A stretch of 64,000 nucleotides of DNA from Lepturacanthus savala. Its lineage: Eukaryota > Chordata > Actinopteri > Scombriformes > Trichiuridae. The stretch spans positions 11,252,258 through 11,316,257 of the forward strand of contig CM060468.1 of the NCBI GenBank assembly GCA_030544235.1, in the 5' to 3' direction. Below are positions 45,000-56,420 of this stretch, in pieces. The position numbers and the translations under genes were made by a program. Each line of letters opens with the position of its first letter. Position 1 is the first letter of the stretch. The notes beneath the pieces are model-generated. The model was not told the origin of the DNA and searched no databases. It was given only the letters and a program-made list of their open reading frames with translations.

Positions 45000-45280
45000 T
45001 CCCCTCCCCTCCACGATGCATCTCGAATAGTTCATTTGGACCAAAGTTTGCATTCTCACCAGAGGGACTACACCAACGTCCGTCACTTTGTGCAGAGTCA
45101 AGCGGACCAAGACCACCTCTTTTTGGAGGTCTCGGTCTGCTGCATGGTCTTGATTTAGTGCACGTGAGTGATTTTGCTTTTGCACCAATAAAAAACAGCC
45201 TAACCAAGCACCTTTGGTTTAAATGGCTTGTTTGATGCGCACAAACTGCTGTTGGTGTAAAAGCAACCTTAGTGAGTCTG
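45000..45280. mobile_element. Probable MITE-like repeat with internal hairpin
   Basis: The strings TTCATTTGGACCAAAGTTTG, CAACGTCCGTCACTTTGTGC and GTGTAAAAGCAACCTTAG occur, in similar form, in a widespread teleost repeat. At 45101-45140 AGCGGACCAAGACCACCTC and its near-complement GAGGTCTCGGTCTGCT form an imperfect hairpin around a T-run. The 109-codon minus ORF at 44986-45315 runs through this repeat and is not a gene. Ends and target duplication are not resolved. Confidence 0.45.
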
Positions 45281-45351
45281 GAGGTGCCAGTTCTGGTGGA
45301 CTTGTAGCACCTCAACAGCAGGTTAAGCAGTAGGACCTTGAGACGTCTTCT

Positions 45352-45430
45352 AGAGAGGGCAGAGGGCAGAGTCTATGACCTTTTGAAGAGCTCTCCTGTC
45401 TGTTATGATAATGAACTCCAAATCGCTCCT
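45352..45430 (-). pseudogene. LINE reverse-transcriptase C-terminal scrap (distal)
   Basis: The minus strand reads SDLEFIIITDRRALQKVIDS then ALCPL and a stop, resembling the region just after the LLV-LYxSLIExIL motif in fish LINE open reading frames. It continues, in minus order, from the piece at 45587-45667 with about 155 bp of foreign sequence in between. Confidence 0.5.
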
Positions 45431-45586
45431 GAAGGCTGTGACTGTGTATAAGTGATTAGCTGCTACAGATCTGCAGTAGTATGACAGCCACCACCATCAC
45501 TGGATGAACACCTGTAATGTAAAAGCGCTTTGAGAGGTCAAAAAGATTAGAAAGGCGCTATAGAAATGCAGTCCATCCGGCATTTA
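45431..45586 (+). mobile_element. SINE/LINE tail inserted into a LINE
   Basis: On the plus strand: CCACCACCATCACTGGATGA, then AAAAGCGCTTTGAGAGGTCA and AAGGCGCTATAGAAATGCAG, then TCCATCCGGCATTTACCA. This is the characteristic 3' end of an abundant teleost retroposon (AAGCGCTTTGAGTGGTC...AAAGCGCTATATAAATGCAGTCCATTTACCATT). It interrupts the minus-strand LINE reading frame between 45430 and 45587, so it inserted later. Confidence 0.6.
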
Positions 45587-45667
45587 CCAGAACACCATGA
45601 TGCCGTACGACAGAATGTTTTCAATGAGGGAATGATATAAGGCCACCAGCAGTTTTTGTCCCAGATT
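45587..45667 (-). pseudogene. LINE reverse-transcriptase C-terminal scrap (proximal)
   Basis: The minus strand reads NLGQKLLVALYHSLIENILS followed by YGIMVFW, the post-catalytic motif of fish non-LTR reverse transcriptases (LLV-LY-SLIES-L-YG---W). The frame stops where the inserted tail begins. Upstream on the same strand (to 45886) the frame stays open for 100 codons but loses recognisable similarity. Confidence 0.6.
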
Positions 45668-45889
45668 GTTCTTTGCCTCGGGAAGCATAGACGGTGCTGT
45701 GGCTTTTTCATGGAAAAGAAAAGCTCCCTCCCTCTGCTCAGTAAACAAAAAATCTGAATAAAGAAATAGCATTTCCTTTGCTGGCCGACAGGTGATCATT
45801 TTTCTTTGCTGCATACTAATGTAAAACGGGATGGGGAGACATTTAAGCTGGAAGCCTGTTTTCTCGAGGTATGAGGGAAGGGACAAAGG

Positions 45890-48800
45890 GGAATTTACTC
45901 AGGACTCAAATTAATTATTGTTGCTCTCGAGTGATTGAACAATGTGCTATCACAGATCGCTGATTATCTGTTGTCCATTAAATGCATACAGATGTCAAAA
46001 GAATGTAATAACAAATCCACTCTTTCCTGTTTCGGACGTCATTCTTCACTTCTCCTGACCGTGTATGTACGACAAGATAAATCCATGTGTTAAGGTTTAC
46101 TTCTCCAAGCTGTAAAGCTGCTCAAACAAAAACAGGATTTGAGTTTGTGTGTATGCGAGCATGAAGGATTATGGCCACAGAAGTCAACCTTCGCTCTTGA
46201 CCTGTGTTGCATCAAGGTGGCTTATCTGCAGCAGGAGGAGCAGCTCCGGTGATCTATTGCATTTTTCTCCCACCGTATCAATTTAATTAAACCTAGTTCG
46301 GTGCACAATGTAAAAGCTTCTCGCCATTACTGTCACTGTTCATCCTCTGCAGGTATTTGCATTGGAATATTGCTACCATTAGTTTTTTTTTTCGAACTAC
46401 TATGACCTCTAACCAGTGTTATATTGCCTCCATAACCAAAGACAGCAAACGTTTTAATACCTTTGAAATGGAACAGCTGCAAAACAGTGATATATGATTC
46501 TGTATTTCTGAGTATTACCCTAAACACAGCCTTTTGCTCATTTTTTATCAGTCTTATCTATTTAGTTCAATAGCAATTGGAAATTTGCCCTCAGTGACCA
46601 ACTTTCTTAGAAAGTCAAAATCCATAATCTGTCAACACACTCATTTTGTGCAAAAATGGATTTAAAATCAAAAGTTAAAACATATATATGAGGCTGATTT
46701 AGTCATATTAAGTGGATATCTGTCACATTTTTGGCCTTTTTAGCATCAAATTCCTTTTTTGTCCTTTTCTGATTTTCTGTTTCCCTGTTGAGCTGCCATT
46801 GGCATCGCTGAAGCTTCATATTTTTTTTTGCACAGAAGGAGCCTTGTGGATTTTCTCCCCCATCATTTACAATATAAGCACATTGTGATAAGATCTCTAA
46901 TGTCCAATGTGAACAAGAGGAGAAATGTTTATTGCAAGAAAAATGTTTATTTGGACACCCAACTCAGTGTGAAATATTGAAAATTAACCTGTCCTTTAAT
47001 TTATCTTAGACAACCTCAAAAGTTCATTGAAAAGTGCCATATCTCCCTTAGCTGTATTCCGCTCCCAAACCACTCATTTAATTTCATTCCATACCATTAT
47101 GTCTGTATCATCTGACCATGTGAGCAGCATTTCTGCTTAGTGAAAATACAACAAGTGGATGTGGTGTTGTGGAGCTCTTGTTCTGCCGCCTATGACAGAT
47201 GCCAGAGGCTGGATGGTCTCCTCCGTAGAAGGGAAAGATTGAGCCATGGTTTACAGAGATTGGGTACACACTGGAGGGGAAATAATGTATTCATGACATT
47301 TTAGATTTTCTGTGTTGCTGTGTCATTTTTGCCTTTTAAGCGGAGGCAAGTCAGAAATGTTGACAGAACTCACTCTCTCTCTCTCTCTCTGTCTCTCTCT
47401 CATGCCGCAAATGCAATTCAGACTGAGCTGTGGTTGGAGGGCATTTGAAATGAACTCCTCAAAGGCCCCGCTTAGGAAATGAAATTGCCTTGGCTCTGGC
47501 CTTTTGTCACGTAGCTCCACACTGCATATTAATGATCTGTGGCATGTGGCGTAGCGCTGAGCTGTAGGATTCACACGGTGACATGAGTCTAATCAGACTC
47601 TCCGCACATTCGCCGTCGTTGTCCGTCATTTATCTCCTCTGTGTCTTCCTGCTTGTTTTCTCATTAGCCTTCCCTAATTTGCTTTTATTGTGATGGTTCT
47701 ACAAAGAGCCAGTAGCTGTTATTACGGCTGTTGCATTTGTTTCACGTTTTCAAGAGCAGGGGACATCAGAAATAATTACCAATGTTACATCTTCGGAAAT
47801 GACTACATTTCTAATAGGAGTGATACATTTACGGAAACTTTACAAAACTGAATGTTTGAAGTGTATAAATAAGTTTCGCCAAACATCAACTGGTGGCAAA
47901 CATTAAATAAGGTAGAAAATGTGAATTCAAACACAGACATTGTATAAAATCAGTCCACTTTCCTGCAACAATTGATAGGCGACAGTATTGAGTTATTGCT
48001 CATATTTCATCATGTCACGACTGAGCATACTGGTAACTAAAGCAATTTGTTAGAGTTGGAAGTGGGCTGCAGGTGGTTAATGCCAAGAGAGCTATCTAAT
48101 GTGTAACATTAAATGACCTGCCACAATTGAGAATTGCCTCTGAAGAACACGAGATGTCCATCAAAAATTCACAAAACAGAAAAGTTCTTTTCCATTCTGT
48201 CATTCAACTTTTCGGTTAATTCAGAATTCACAGCAAAATACAATATCTTTCATCAAATTAAACATTTGGAAAATGCAAAAAAATGCTAAATGGACACATT
48301 ATTGTGTATATATTGCACACTACACAAACAAAAAACAAAACACACAAAAAAGCGGTCTTAGTCTATAAGATGATCAAAGGCTTAAACACATTGTTTTCCA
48401 GACTCCTTTAGATTCTAGAGAGCTTTTATTCCGGGTGCAAGGCTAAGAAAATAACCGCAATCTGAAATAAAGCGCCACTCTCAGCTAAGTCCCTCTCTGC
48501 TGGATGCATGCATGGGAGGATAGATGAACATTACTTCATTGTGTGCTATTCTAATGCTCTTCTGCTCCACTTAGTGCATGTGCCTCACACAGGAGGCAAA
48601 ACGCTAGAGAGATAGAGGACTGGGGAAAAAAATAACAAAAAAGAGATAAAAAAAAATAAATAAATAAATAAATTACTGTAAATCTCAGGGTGAAAAGTGA
48701 AAATGATATCATTCCCTCTGCGAAGAGACTATAGCGCTGAAGCCGGGGAGAAATAAAAATGTTCACACGTTGACAAACTTCTCTTAAGTCATCAGTGTCC

Positions 48801-49400
48801 TTTGGGGGAAAAAAATGTGAGGACTGTAGATCTTTTATCTCGATGGCGTTTAGAGGATGATTCTGGTTTTATCTGGGTCTTTCACTCAAGGGCACCATGT
48901 CCTTGGGTGCTTTAAAAAGTATCCATAAATAAAAATGTATTATTAGTAGTATTACCGATAGTAACATGGGATATCAGAGTGGAGAACAAATATATCCACC
49001 AAAAGACAAAAAGACAGCAGCTGGATTTGAAAAAGAAAAACAGAATGAAAGAAAGGAAGACACAAATCAACGGAATGAAAGGAAGACAACAGAAGATAGA
49101 AAGACTGTCTCTCATCTCCATTGGAGCTTCACTGCTGTTGACCTATTGAAGATGAAGAACAGCGGTTGCTCTCCTCCCATCGCATACACAGCAAATCATG
49201 CAAACGACTTCTCTGATGTTGGACACAAAGTGTGCACAAGCTCTGACATTACCATGCACCAGAAAACTATTTGTTCTACTAGATGTTCCCTCTAAGACGT
49301 GTCTAGCAGCATGCAGCGGTGTATGTACTATTACAACATAACTGATGATGTTGCCATTTTATCATGTTGAATATGGACGGAATCTTTAAGACATTTAGAG
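45890..49400. other. Unassigned; conserved-element-like block at 47.4-47.6 kb
   Basis: No gene is recognised. A (TC)n tract lies at 47371-47400, and an A-rich (TAAA)n at 48640-48674. About 47400-47570 is G/C-balanced, repeat-free and contains ACTGCATATTAATGATCTGT, so it looks like a conserved non-coding element. The 109-codon ORF at 48966-49295 is Lys/Glu-rich at its start because of an AAAGAAAGGAAG-type purine tract and is probably not a gene. Confidence 0.35.
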
Positions 49401-49404
49401 ATAC

Positions 49405-49640
49405 ATTTCAGAATCAGAATTGCCTTCATTGTCACTGTATTCCTACAATGAAATTAGAGGTGCTACTCCTTGGTGTCCGCACAAAATACACTCTATAAAT
49501 ACAAACAGATTAACTATAAGGTACTCAAGTACTAAATATACAAATATACAATATATACACAAGATAAAATAAGATAAAATACTGTTGTTAAAGAAAATAA
49601 AATACTGTGATTAAGAATAAATACTATGCTAAGACGTATC
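49405..49640 (-). mobile_element. LINE 3'UTR fragment
   Basis: The plus strand carries CAGAATCAGAATTGCCTTCA, TTGTCACTGTATTCCTACAA and TGAAATTAGAGGTGCTACTC, matching in style the complement of a fish LINE 3' end (TTTCATTGTA...AATGACAATAAAG). AT-rich sequence with ATAAAATAAGATAAAATAC follows. It is truncated and lacks an ORF. Confidence 0.6.
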
Positions 49641-49870
49641 CAGTGTAAATTGCACGTTTCACAGTGTATCGCACATATCTCTGCTATATTCTCCTTCTGT
49701 GTTCTTCTGCTTTTCTGCTGTTAAATTCCAGATGCAGCTTCCTCTGCTGCAGCGGTCAGTCTCTGATGATAAATCAGCTTCAGCTATTTCTATACATTCC
49801 CTCATCCTTTACTTTCTCCTTTAAGCAAAAATACATATTGCATGAGCAAACAGTTTTCCACTTTGTCACT

Positions 49871-49892
49871 TACACACACACACACACACACA
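49871..49892. repeat. (AC)n microsatellite
   Basis: About eleven AC units. Confidence 0.95.
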
Positions 49893-50124
49893 ACAATCTG
49901 GCATAAAACATTGTTACCTTTAGTAAATAAAGGGGAATGCAATTACCCATTAGCACAAATCCTTAGTATATATCTCTTCCTCTGTTTCTAGATAAAACAT
50001 ATTTTGGAATTTCTGAACTGTAAATTGTCAAGTAGCAGCCGCCTCTGACCCATATACAATAGTATGCAATAAAACTGCAGTGAGTGAACATTGGTTGTCA
50101 TCACAGTTGATTTAACAATAACAT

Positions 50125-50965
50125 TCTATGTGTATAGCACATGTCTTGGCACCCGAGGCTGCTTTACATGAAAATAAAACAGAATCACATTAATAAATTA
50201 AAACAGAATAAAACAGAAGAGAAGTGAGTAGTAGTACCCAAAAACATTGGGTAGGATGAAGATTAGCAGGTAAAGGTGAGCTTAAGGAGTTAAGTCCTGA
50301 GGGCCTGTTTGACAGATGGTGGATTGACAGATGTGGATGGGGAGGGTGCAGCAGTAGGAAAGGTCCTGTCACCTCGGGTCCCTGGTGGTGACTGGTTGAG
50401 GTGTGGTGGTGGAGGAGGTCAGAGAGCTAGGAGGGAGCAAGGTTGTATGTGGTGGGTATTTTGAAGTCTATCCGGTGTTTAATTGGGAGCTGGTTGGGAA
50501 GGACAGGGGGGCGGCGGAATCCTATGGATCCTATGGAAACATATCAAAGATTACTGTGGATTTTGTTGGGTGAAGCCTAGACGATGCTGTTGCAGGAAAT
50601 CCTGAGGTTATGAGGGCATGAATGAGAGTTTCAGTAGAGGGGAATGACATGGAGGGATGGAGGCGGGCAATGTTCCTGAGATTAAAGAAGGCGGTTTTGG
50701 TGATGTGGAGATGATGGAGAGAGAAGGTAAGGTCAAGGAGGACGCCTGGTTAGGGACAAGGGTGGAGGGAGTGGTGATAGAGCCATCAATATTCAGGGAG
50801 AGGTTTTGGGCAGTAAGGGTGAGAGAATTACCAAAACCAATGAGGAGGATTTCAGACTTATTCCAGCTGAGAAATGTTTTTAAATAAGAAAGGCAGGCAG
50901 TTAGATGGAACGGTTGGTTGGGGTGATGGTCTTGGAGGAGAGGTAGAGTTGAGTGTCATTTATCA
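50125..50965 (-). pseudogene. L2-clade LINE, reverse-transcriptase end and 3' tail
   Basis: Read on the minus strand, the fragment starts just after the catalytic YADD box and shows NDTQLYLSSKTITPTNRSI, KSEILLIGF, LTAQNLSLNIDGS, HITKTAFFNLRNIARLHPSM, TETLIHALITS and later traces of the HWLPIKHRIDFKI and PSDLLHHH-type segments. That order is the one found in fish L2-type reverse transcriptases. The frame is broken many times by indels and stops (for example a stop after NRSI). The 3' end, GTAAAGCAGCCTCGGGTGCC, AAGACATGTGCTATAC, is an L2-style tail. The catalytic Asp pair itself and all upstream domains are missing. The plus-strand ORF at 50657-50887 is its shadow. Confidence 0.82.
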
Positions 50966-52545
50966 ACCTCACTCTAATTGAGAGGGAAATTCATTGCATG
51001 AACTAATATTCAGGTTAGTTCCAATCTCCCCTCCTCTGTACTCAGTTGGCTTTTTTCGGTTAAAAATAACTATTCTAAATAATAGCCAAACACAACTGTA
51101 ATATTAAGTAAAAAGCATGGCACAGCTACGTCAGGTTGAATTGATTATTATTCTCTTCTGATGGACAGGTGTCTCCCAGGTGTACCGGAAGGGTGAGAAG
51201 ACAGAGACAAGGTGACAGAGTCAGGAGCTGACAGAGAGAAGAGTTACAGCAGGAGACGCCACACCCGACAACAACTGGGCGTCAGCCCAGAGGCCGCGAC
51301 CTTTCCTAATGCAATATATTTGGTAGCGGCCAGCCACTCCGTACAGCAAGATTAAAAATCCAATTCCACACTGTTTAAAAAGAGCGAGGCGCAGAGGTAA
51401 AGACCGAGCGTGTGAGAGAGACTGAGTAGGAGAATAAAGGAATAAAGTGTTCATTTATCACCGAGTGGGAAAAAAAAGCCCATTCATCTATAATCCATTA
51501 ATCTAGGACACTTGTGAGAGCCTCATTCGCGCCTCTCTCTCTCGCTGTCTTATGACAAACTGAGCTAATCACCGGGCAGAGAGTGGAGAAACACAGGCAC
51601 AGGCAGCTCAGCCCACACTGTAAAAAATACTGACACGACTTGGACATACATGCTATGGACTGAGGCTACTACAGAGATACCGTACAACATGAAACCATGA
51701 TTCACTAGCTTGTGCAATCCTACAGGTTTCTATTGACGAGACTGAAGAAACAACACGCCATTCAATCAAATGTGGTTTCTTGCGGATATGAGCATCTTTT
51801 CCTGACAGTGACTGACAGTGTCTTTTTTAGTTATTGTTGAAACTATTCCCTTCCCTCTTGTAATCTGTAGTAACATCGCCCTCCCCAATCTTATTGGCTT
51901 GAATTAAAATATAATTTTTCCAAGCAGCAAAGAAGAAGAAGAAGGGAAGAAGAAACCTGAAATCTATTTATGTATCCTTGTAAACCAAAAATGTGTGCAA
52001 ATTTATTTCCTTCCTTCATTTTTTGTGAAACTGATTTTTTTTTAAATGACTTTAATTGCTGTATTGTTTAATGGCTTGTGGTATTTTTTTCGTCTTTTGT
52101 TGGTGTATTGCTATGAATAGTGTGACATGATTGGTCGGACTCTATCCTGTGTTTAAGATGCAAATAAAACAGGAACTGCTCACAAGGAACTCTATACTGT
52201 GCTGCTAGTATATACAAATACAAATAGCTATTTTCATTTTTTTAAACTCTAGATAAGATCTAGAAACTGTCCGATGCATCAAACAGTCAGAAAACAAAGA
52301 AATGCACACAGCCTGGATTTAGATACTTGTAGCGTATGCATTTCCTCGACTTTGGAATGTCATGCAGTAGCTGCCTCCATGTATAGAGCTGTCCAGCATC
52401 CCACCCCCAACGTCACACCCTCTTTTTTCAGCGAAAATCCACCAGTCAGAACCAAAAAGTGCATTCTGTAGTTCCAGCTTTGCACCGAGAGTCAAATAAA
52501 ATCCAGAGTGATTGATATGGAACCTTTAATATACAAAATTCGCTC
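50966..52545. other. Unassigned sequence
   Basis: No gene is recognised. An AAGAAGAAGAAGAAGGGAAG purine run lies near 51932. Around 51480-51600 the sequence is G/C-balanced and repeat-free. Confidence 0.4.
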
Positions 52546-52549
52546 TATA

Positions 52550-52615
52550 TTTAATAGTTATTTATTGCAATTTCATTGTATACTTGTAATGACAAATAAA
52601 GCGACTTTAATTGCC
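52550..52615 (+). mobile_element. LINE 3' tail fragment
   Basis: TTGCAATTTCATTGTATACT, TGTAATGACAAATAAAGCGA matches the 3' end of the same LINE type as at 44.5 and 49.4 kb, here on the plus strand and including its AATAAA signal. Only about 65 bp survive. Confidence 0.55.
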
Positions 52616-52739
52616 AAGCATGTCTCGGTTGGATTGGCTTTACTGAAGAATACAGTTTAGTTTAGGTTATCCTGAAAAGGCCTTCTGAAGGCCTTCAAAA
52701 AGGCTCTGTTATTATTACAGCCACTTGAATCATGTGGGA

Positions 52740-52900
52740 TGTTGCATCGATCTGTTTCTGTTACTTTATTGTCGGAGCTCCACAGGGAAGTCACGGTGCA
52801 GAGAGCGTCGCCTCAAGTGCTACGATGAACCCGACGCCTCATAATCGCTGACCAGTCTCACACCTTTTTCTCAAACGCTGGTGCGACACGGATGGGTTTT
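52740..52900 (+). other. CpG-containing coding-like patch
   Basis: After a pyrimidine-rich lead and an AG (TTTATTGTCGGAGCTCCACAG, ending about 52784), one frame reads GKSRCRERRLKCYDEPDAS and then a stop at 52848-52850, with codons mostly ending in C. CpGs are frequent (GAGCGTCGCC, ACCCGACGCC, GCGACACGG). It could be a 3'-terminal exon, but the peptide is too short to recognise, and a conserved non-coding element is equally likely. A run of 14 T residues follows near 52897. Confidence 0.18.
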
Positions 52901-54299
52901 TTTTTTTTTTAGGCGAGGTTAGAATTTCCATCACTTTTATCAGCGCAGGCCGCTCTGTGTAATAGAAAACAATGAAGAGATTGACGGAGAAGGTAATCTG
53001 CTGCTGGGTGATGAGCCAAGGGATCCAGGGGCTCCTTGGCCGGCTATGATAAGGCCAAACTCATCCCACTACACCCACTGATGGGGTTCAGGCTCATGCA
53101 ATGGCTGCCATATGAAAATACATTTGTCTCCACACAGAGGGACACTGCCAGCTCACAAAATCATCGTTTCCACAGAAATATTCCTTTTCGGCAGAGCCCT
53201 ACACATACATATACATGGAGCCTTTAAGCCAAGGAAAGAGAAACGGAGAGAGAGAGAGACAGAAAATAGAGAGATGCATTTTAAAAACACAACAGCATCC
53301 ATTTATTGTAATGTTACCTGAACTCAAATCCCATGTTTCAGGGCACTGCACTGTTGATTGCTTTGATGTGTTTGGGATGCAGCGAGGAGTTTGGGTTTTA
53401 TGTGTGGTCTGCTCGTTTGCTATCTGAATAATTCCCAGCGCAGATGCCTCTTTTCATGTCCTTTGGTACTCGAAATGAAAAAAAGGGGTTTAATAAAACA
53501 ACAAGATGGAAGCTGCTGAGCTGAAGCGGTGAAATTTCTCTCCATACCATGACCTCTTTCTTAAGGACACACTGAATCAAAAAGACTTTGCCTTCAGCAA
53601 TTAATTATACTGGACTTCTTTTGAGGCCATACCATGTATATACACAGATATTTGGGAATTTGAAACCTCCAATACAACGTATGCCAGTTATGTAGCAGAG
53701 CATATTAAATTTGAAAAAATAAACATCTCTGGTGGATTCAATAATCTCTTTTACACAAGGGGCATATGCTCTATGTTTATAAATTCCCAGGAGGCTGCCT
53801 TTAATAGCTTATTTTATATTTTTAAGAGGTAGTTGCTAATGGAGTGGATGAGCTGTATTGGCTGCAATGGCCTCAGTGTCTTTTGGTCAGATGGTAACGG
53901 TTCACATGTCCATGCACATTGACACACCTTTATATCAATGTACTTTAAGAAAGAACTGAGTATTTAAAACCTAAAGAAGACATGTCATGACCCAAACAAA
54001 GATGAATATGTCACAGTTTAACTCTGCTATACCACGTCTCCCAATACGATTACCAGAGGGTGCTCAAGAAATAGTGAATAAGAAAAGAAATTCCGAGAGC
54101 CAAAAGTTTTAAATTGATTGAAACTTTGTCCCAATAGGAGTTCAGACAGTAATCCAAAGATTTAATTTACAGAGAAAAAGAAGATCTTGACATTTGAGGA
54201 GTTGAAACCAGTAACAATTTGGCATTTTTAGCCATGCATGCTAGAGGCTTGGCTGAATGAAAGGCAATTTCAAGTTACCATTTTGGTCCAAACTGGAAT
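52901..54299. other. Unassigned sequence
   Basis: No gene or mobile element is recognised. Short purine-rich (GA)n near 53243-53258. Confidence 0.45.
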
Positions 54300-54610
54300 A
54301 TATTAATAAGTGGATGAATAAACAGATTCCACAAGATTTGGTACAGAGGTCAATGTATCCCAGAGGATGAATCCTAATACCTTTGGCACCGGGAAAGACC
54401 AAGGACAGGCTGGAGAGACTATTTCTCTCAGCTGGCTTGGGAACGCCATGGATGGATGGATGGACACCAACAGGTCAATTATCCAGTGAAATATTAATGG
54501 ATTGGCACAAAAAAATGGCACACATATCAGAAGTGCCCATAAGATGAATCCTAACATCTTTGGTGATCCCCAAATGTCACCAGATTTATTTGTCCAATAC
54601 TTTCGTTTTA
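54300..54610 (+). repeat. Teleost repeat with tandem modules, split by a LINE scrap
   Basis: Two modules of one repeat are visible: GATTCCACAAGATTTGGTAC...AGAGGATGAATCCTAATACC (54325-54387) and GATTGGCACAAAAAAATGGC...AAGATGAATCCTAACATCTT, then TGGTGATCCCC (54500-54571), followed by TTTGTCCAATACTTT. Their common frame, ATTGG.A.AAA.TTGG.AC...GATGAATCCTAA..CTTTGGTGATCCCC, is an abundant teleost interspersed sequence. Between them lies a foreign insert (separate entry). Confidence 0.6.
54388..54463 (+). mobile_element. LINE 3' end inserted in a repeat
   Basis: ACCGGGAAAGACCAAGGACA, GGCTGGAGAGACTATTTCTC, TCAGCTGGCTTGGGAACGCC and then (ATGG)n is the 3' coding end and tail of a common fish LINE (consensus of the type GGGAAGACCCAGGACACGCTGG...CTGGGAACGCC, then GGATGGATGG). 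It is a 76 bp, strongly 5'-truncated copy on the plus strand. The bases CACC occur at both junctions. Confidence 0.65.
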
Positions 54611-55800
54611 CTTAACGAACAGTTTTTGCTTTGTAATGACAATTACAACTTAAAGAGCCTCAAACGTGGGTGTAGATTATGCTCTGTTGCTTTGTAAATT
54701 AAACCATTCATTCTTTCTCTTACACCCTCTCTCCTAAACAACCTTTCTTTCCCTTCATCTCCATCCGTTTCAACCCTTCCGTCTCACATGTGACACGTTT
54801 TCACCTTTCAGGTTTCCTGTCTCCTCCTGAGGCTGATATGGAGTCTGAGGCACACAAACGGACAGAAGCAATGACCCAGGATGAAATCATTTCTGTTTAT
54901 GCAACAGAAACACAAAAGAGACAACAGAAAAACAAGCACCAACATACCAACTACATATCTATGATGTACTGGGTGTTGTAGGGTTTCCTTGAGGATTTGG
55001 TGAAGCCTCTATAAAGCAGTTCTTTAATTGCTGTCTAACAATCACACATTGAAAGCCTTTCTGTAGTTTAAAGTAGCCTGGATAACCATCCTGGCAACCA
55101 TCTGGTCATTTGTTCATATTAGAGGCGTGCTTTATGGAAGCCCAGAGTCATTTATGGGATGCTATAAATGTCTATCAAATGCATCTTTACCTAACTTATA
55201 GCCAATCGTATCAAACATACCTGATGAAGTACCCAATGACGGTGAAATTCAGCGATAAAAGATGCACATTTTTCAAAATAAACTTTACTTGAAAACTGTT
55301 ACTTAGAACACTTTCTAAGGCTGCATTAAAAGGTAAATTACCTTCTGACTCCATGTTGGATCCACAGTTATTAACAAAATCGCTTCTATGTTTTCGTCAC
55401 CCTCCCCCGTTCTGTGATTGGCTGCCTCACCGAGGGGAAAACTGGGTCCTGACTGAATTGCAGAAGTGAATTTGCGTGCAAGGAAGGATGGGTACACCCA
55501 GGCTAGGTTAAAAGGGCATAATTCTTCGAATTTAATATATGGTTGTATGCTTTTGTATATGAACGTGTATGAATAGCATAATTTTTTCATTATTATACCA
55601 CATACAGGATGAGACCACACACCACACACATCTTCCAGCTCCCTCATGATTATCGCGCACTGTTCTTGAATCACTTGAGCATTAACATCTGCACATTGTG
55701 GACCTAAACACAATTAAAGCTCATGCTTCATTAGCATGGCCTGGCCTGGGATGCTGTTTACTCCTTCCTGTCCAGTTGGCTGCGCTCTGGTGAATGTCAG
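54611..55800. other. Unassigned sequence
   Basis: No gene is recognised. The 132-codon minus ORF at 55315-55713 has no domain and no codon bias. TTCTGTGATTGGCTGCCTCA and flanks near 55413 have the look of an old repeat, but no ends are found. Confidence 0.4.
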
Positions 55801-56160
55801 CTGTCAAACGGCTGCTCATGCTGGAGGATCATCATCGCTGTCCTGACAGCACGTTGTACAACCCCAATCCCCTCTGTGCGCCGAGAGTCTCCCGGCAGGC
55901 GCGCTGACACGTACACAAACATACGACAGACCCACGTGCGAAAATGACGCCCTTCCTCTGCAGTTGTGCGTATGATGGATTTGTCCCGCGAGGGGCCATT
56001 TCACCTCCGAATGCCACCGTTTTTTCTCTCTCCTCCCCTGGTGCTCGGATCCTGTGATCACATTCAGGTAGAGCTATTGGGTTAAAACTCACACCGACCT
56101 CGCAGGAAAGGTGACATATGACGTTAATAAAAATTCTCGCACCTGGGAGATTATGAGTCA
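55800..56160. other. CpG-containing block with a candidate exon on the plus strand
   Basis: This segment stands out by CpG content (GTGCGCCGAGAGTCTCCCGG, CAGGCGCGCTGACACG, TCCCGCGAGGGGCC). At 55964-56067, CCTTCCTCTGCAG is a good acceptor and CATTCAG|GTAGAG a fair donor. The 104 bp between them is open in a frame reading VRMMDLSREGPFHLRMPPFF, LSPPLVLGSCDHIQ. A second plus frame (CAYDGFVPRGAISPPNATVF) and a minus frame of 134 codons (55832-56236) are also open, so openness is weak evidence. It may be a CpG-rich conserved element or an exon. Confidence 0.22.
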
Positions 56161-56353
56161 CATTCAATAAGTTGGAGTAACACAGAATCACATTTGTTTG
56201 CTTGGGGGATGCAGGGTTATAGATTAACAGATTCATAATCAGAAAATCAATACTGGAGTCAGAGCCTCAGCTAATCACAAATCCAAATGAAATTCATCAA
56301 AAAAAAAAATCAATATAGGAGTCAATAAATTATCATCTGTGCTTCCATGGCTG

Positions 56354-56356
<3 letters not shown>

Positions 56357-56419
<63 letters not shown>
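56357..56419. repeat. (TG)n microsatellite
   Basis: About 31 uninterrupted TG units. The 127-codon ORF that starts here is open only because of the repeat. Confidence 0.98.

Positions 56420-56420
<1 letters not shown>

Noticed and set aside
44986..45315. 109-codon minus-strand ORF
   Set aside because: It crosses a MITE-like repeat with an internal hairpin; no domain and no codon bias.
50657..50887. 76-codon plus-strand ORF rich in Glu/Gly
   Set aside because: It is the opposite-strand shadow of the L2-type reverse-transcriptase fragment.
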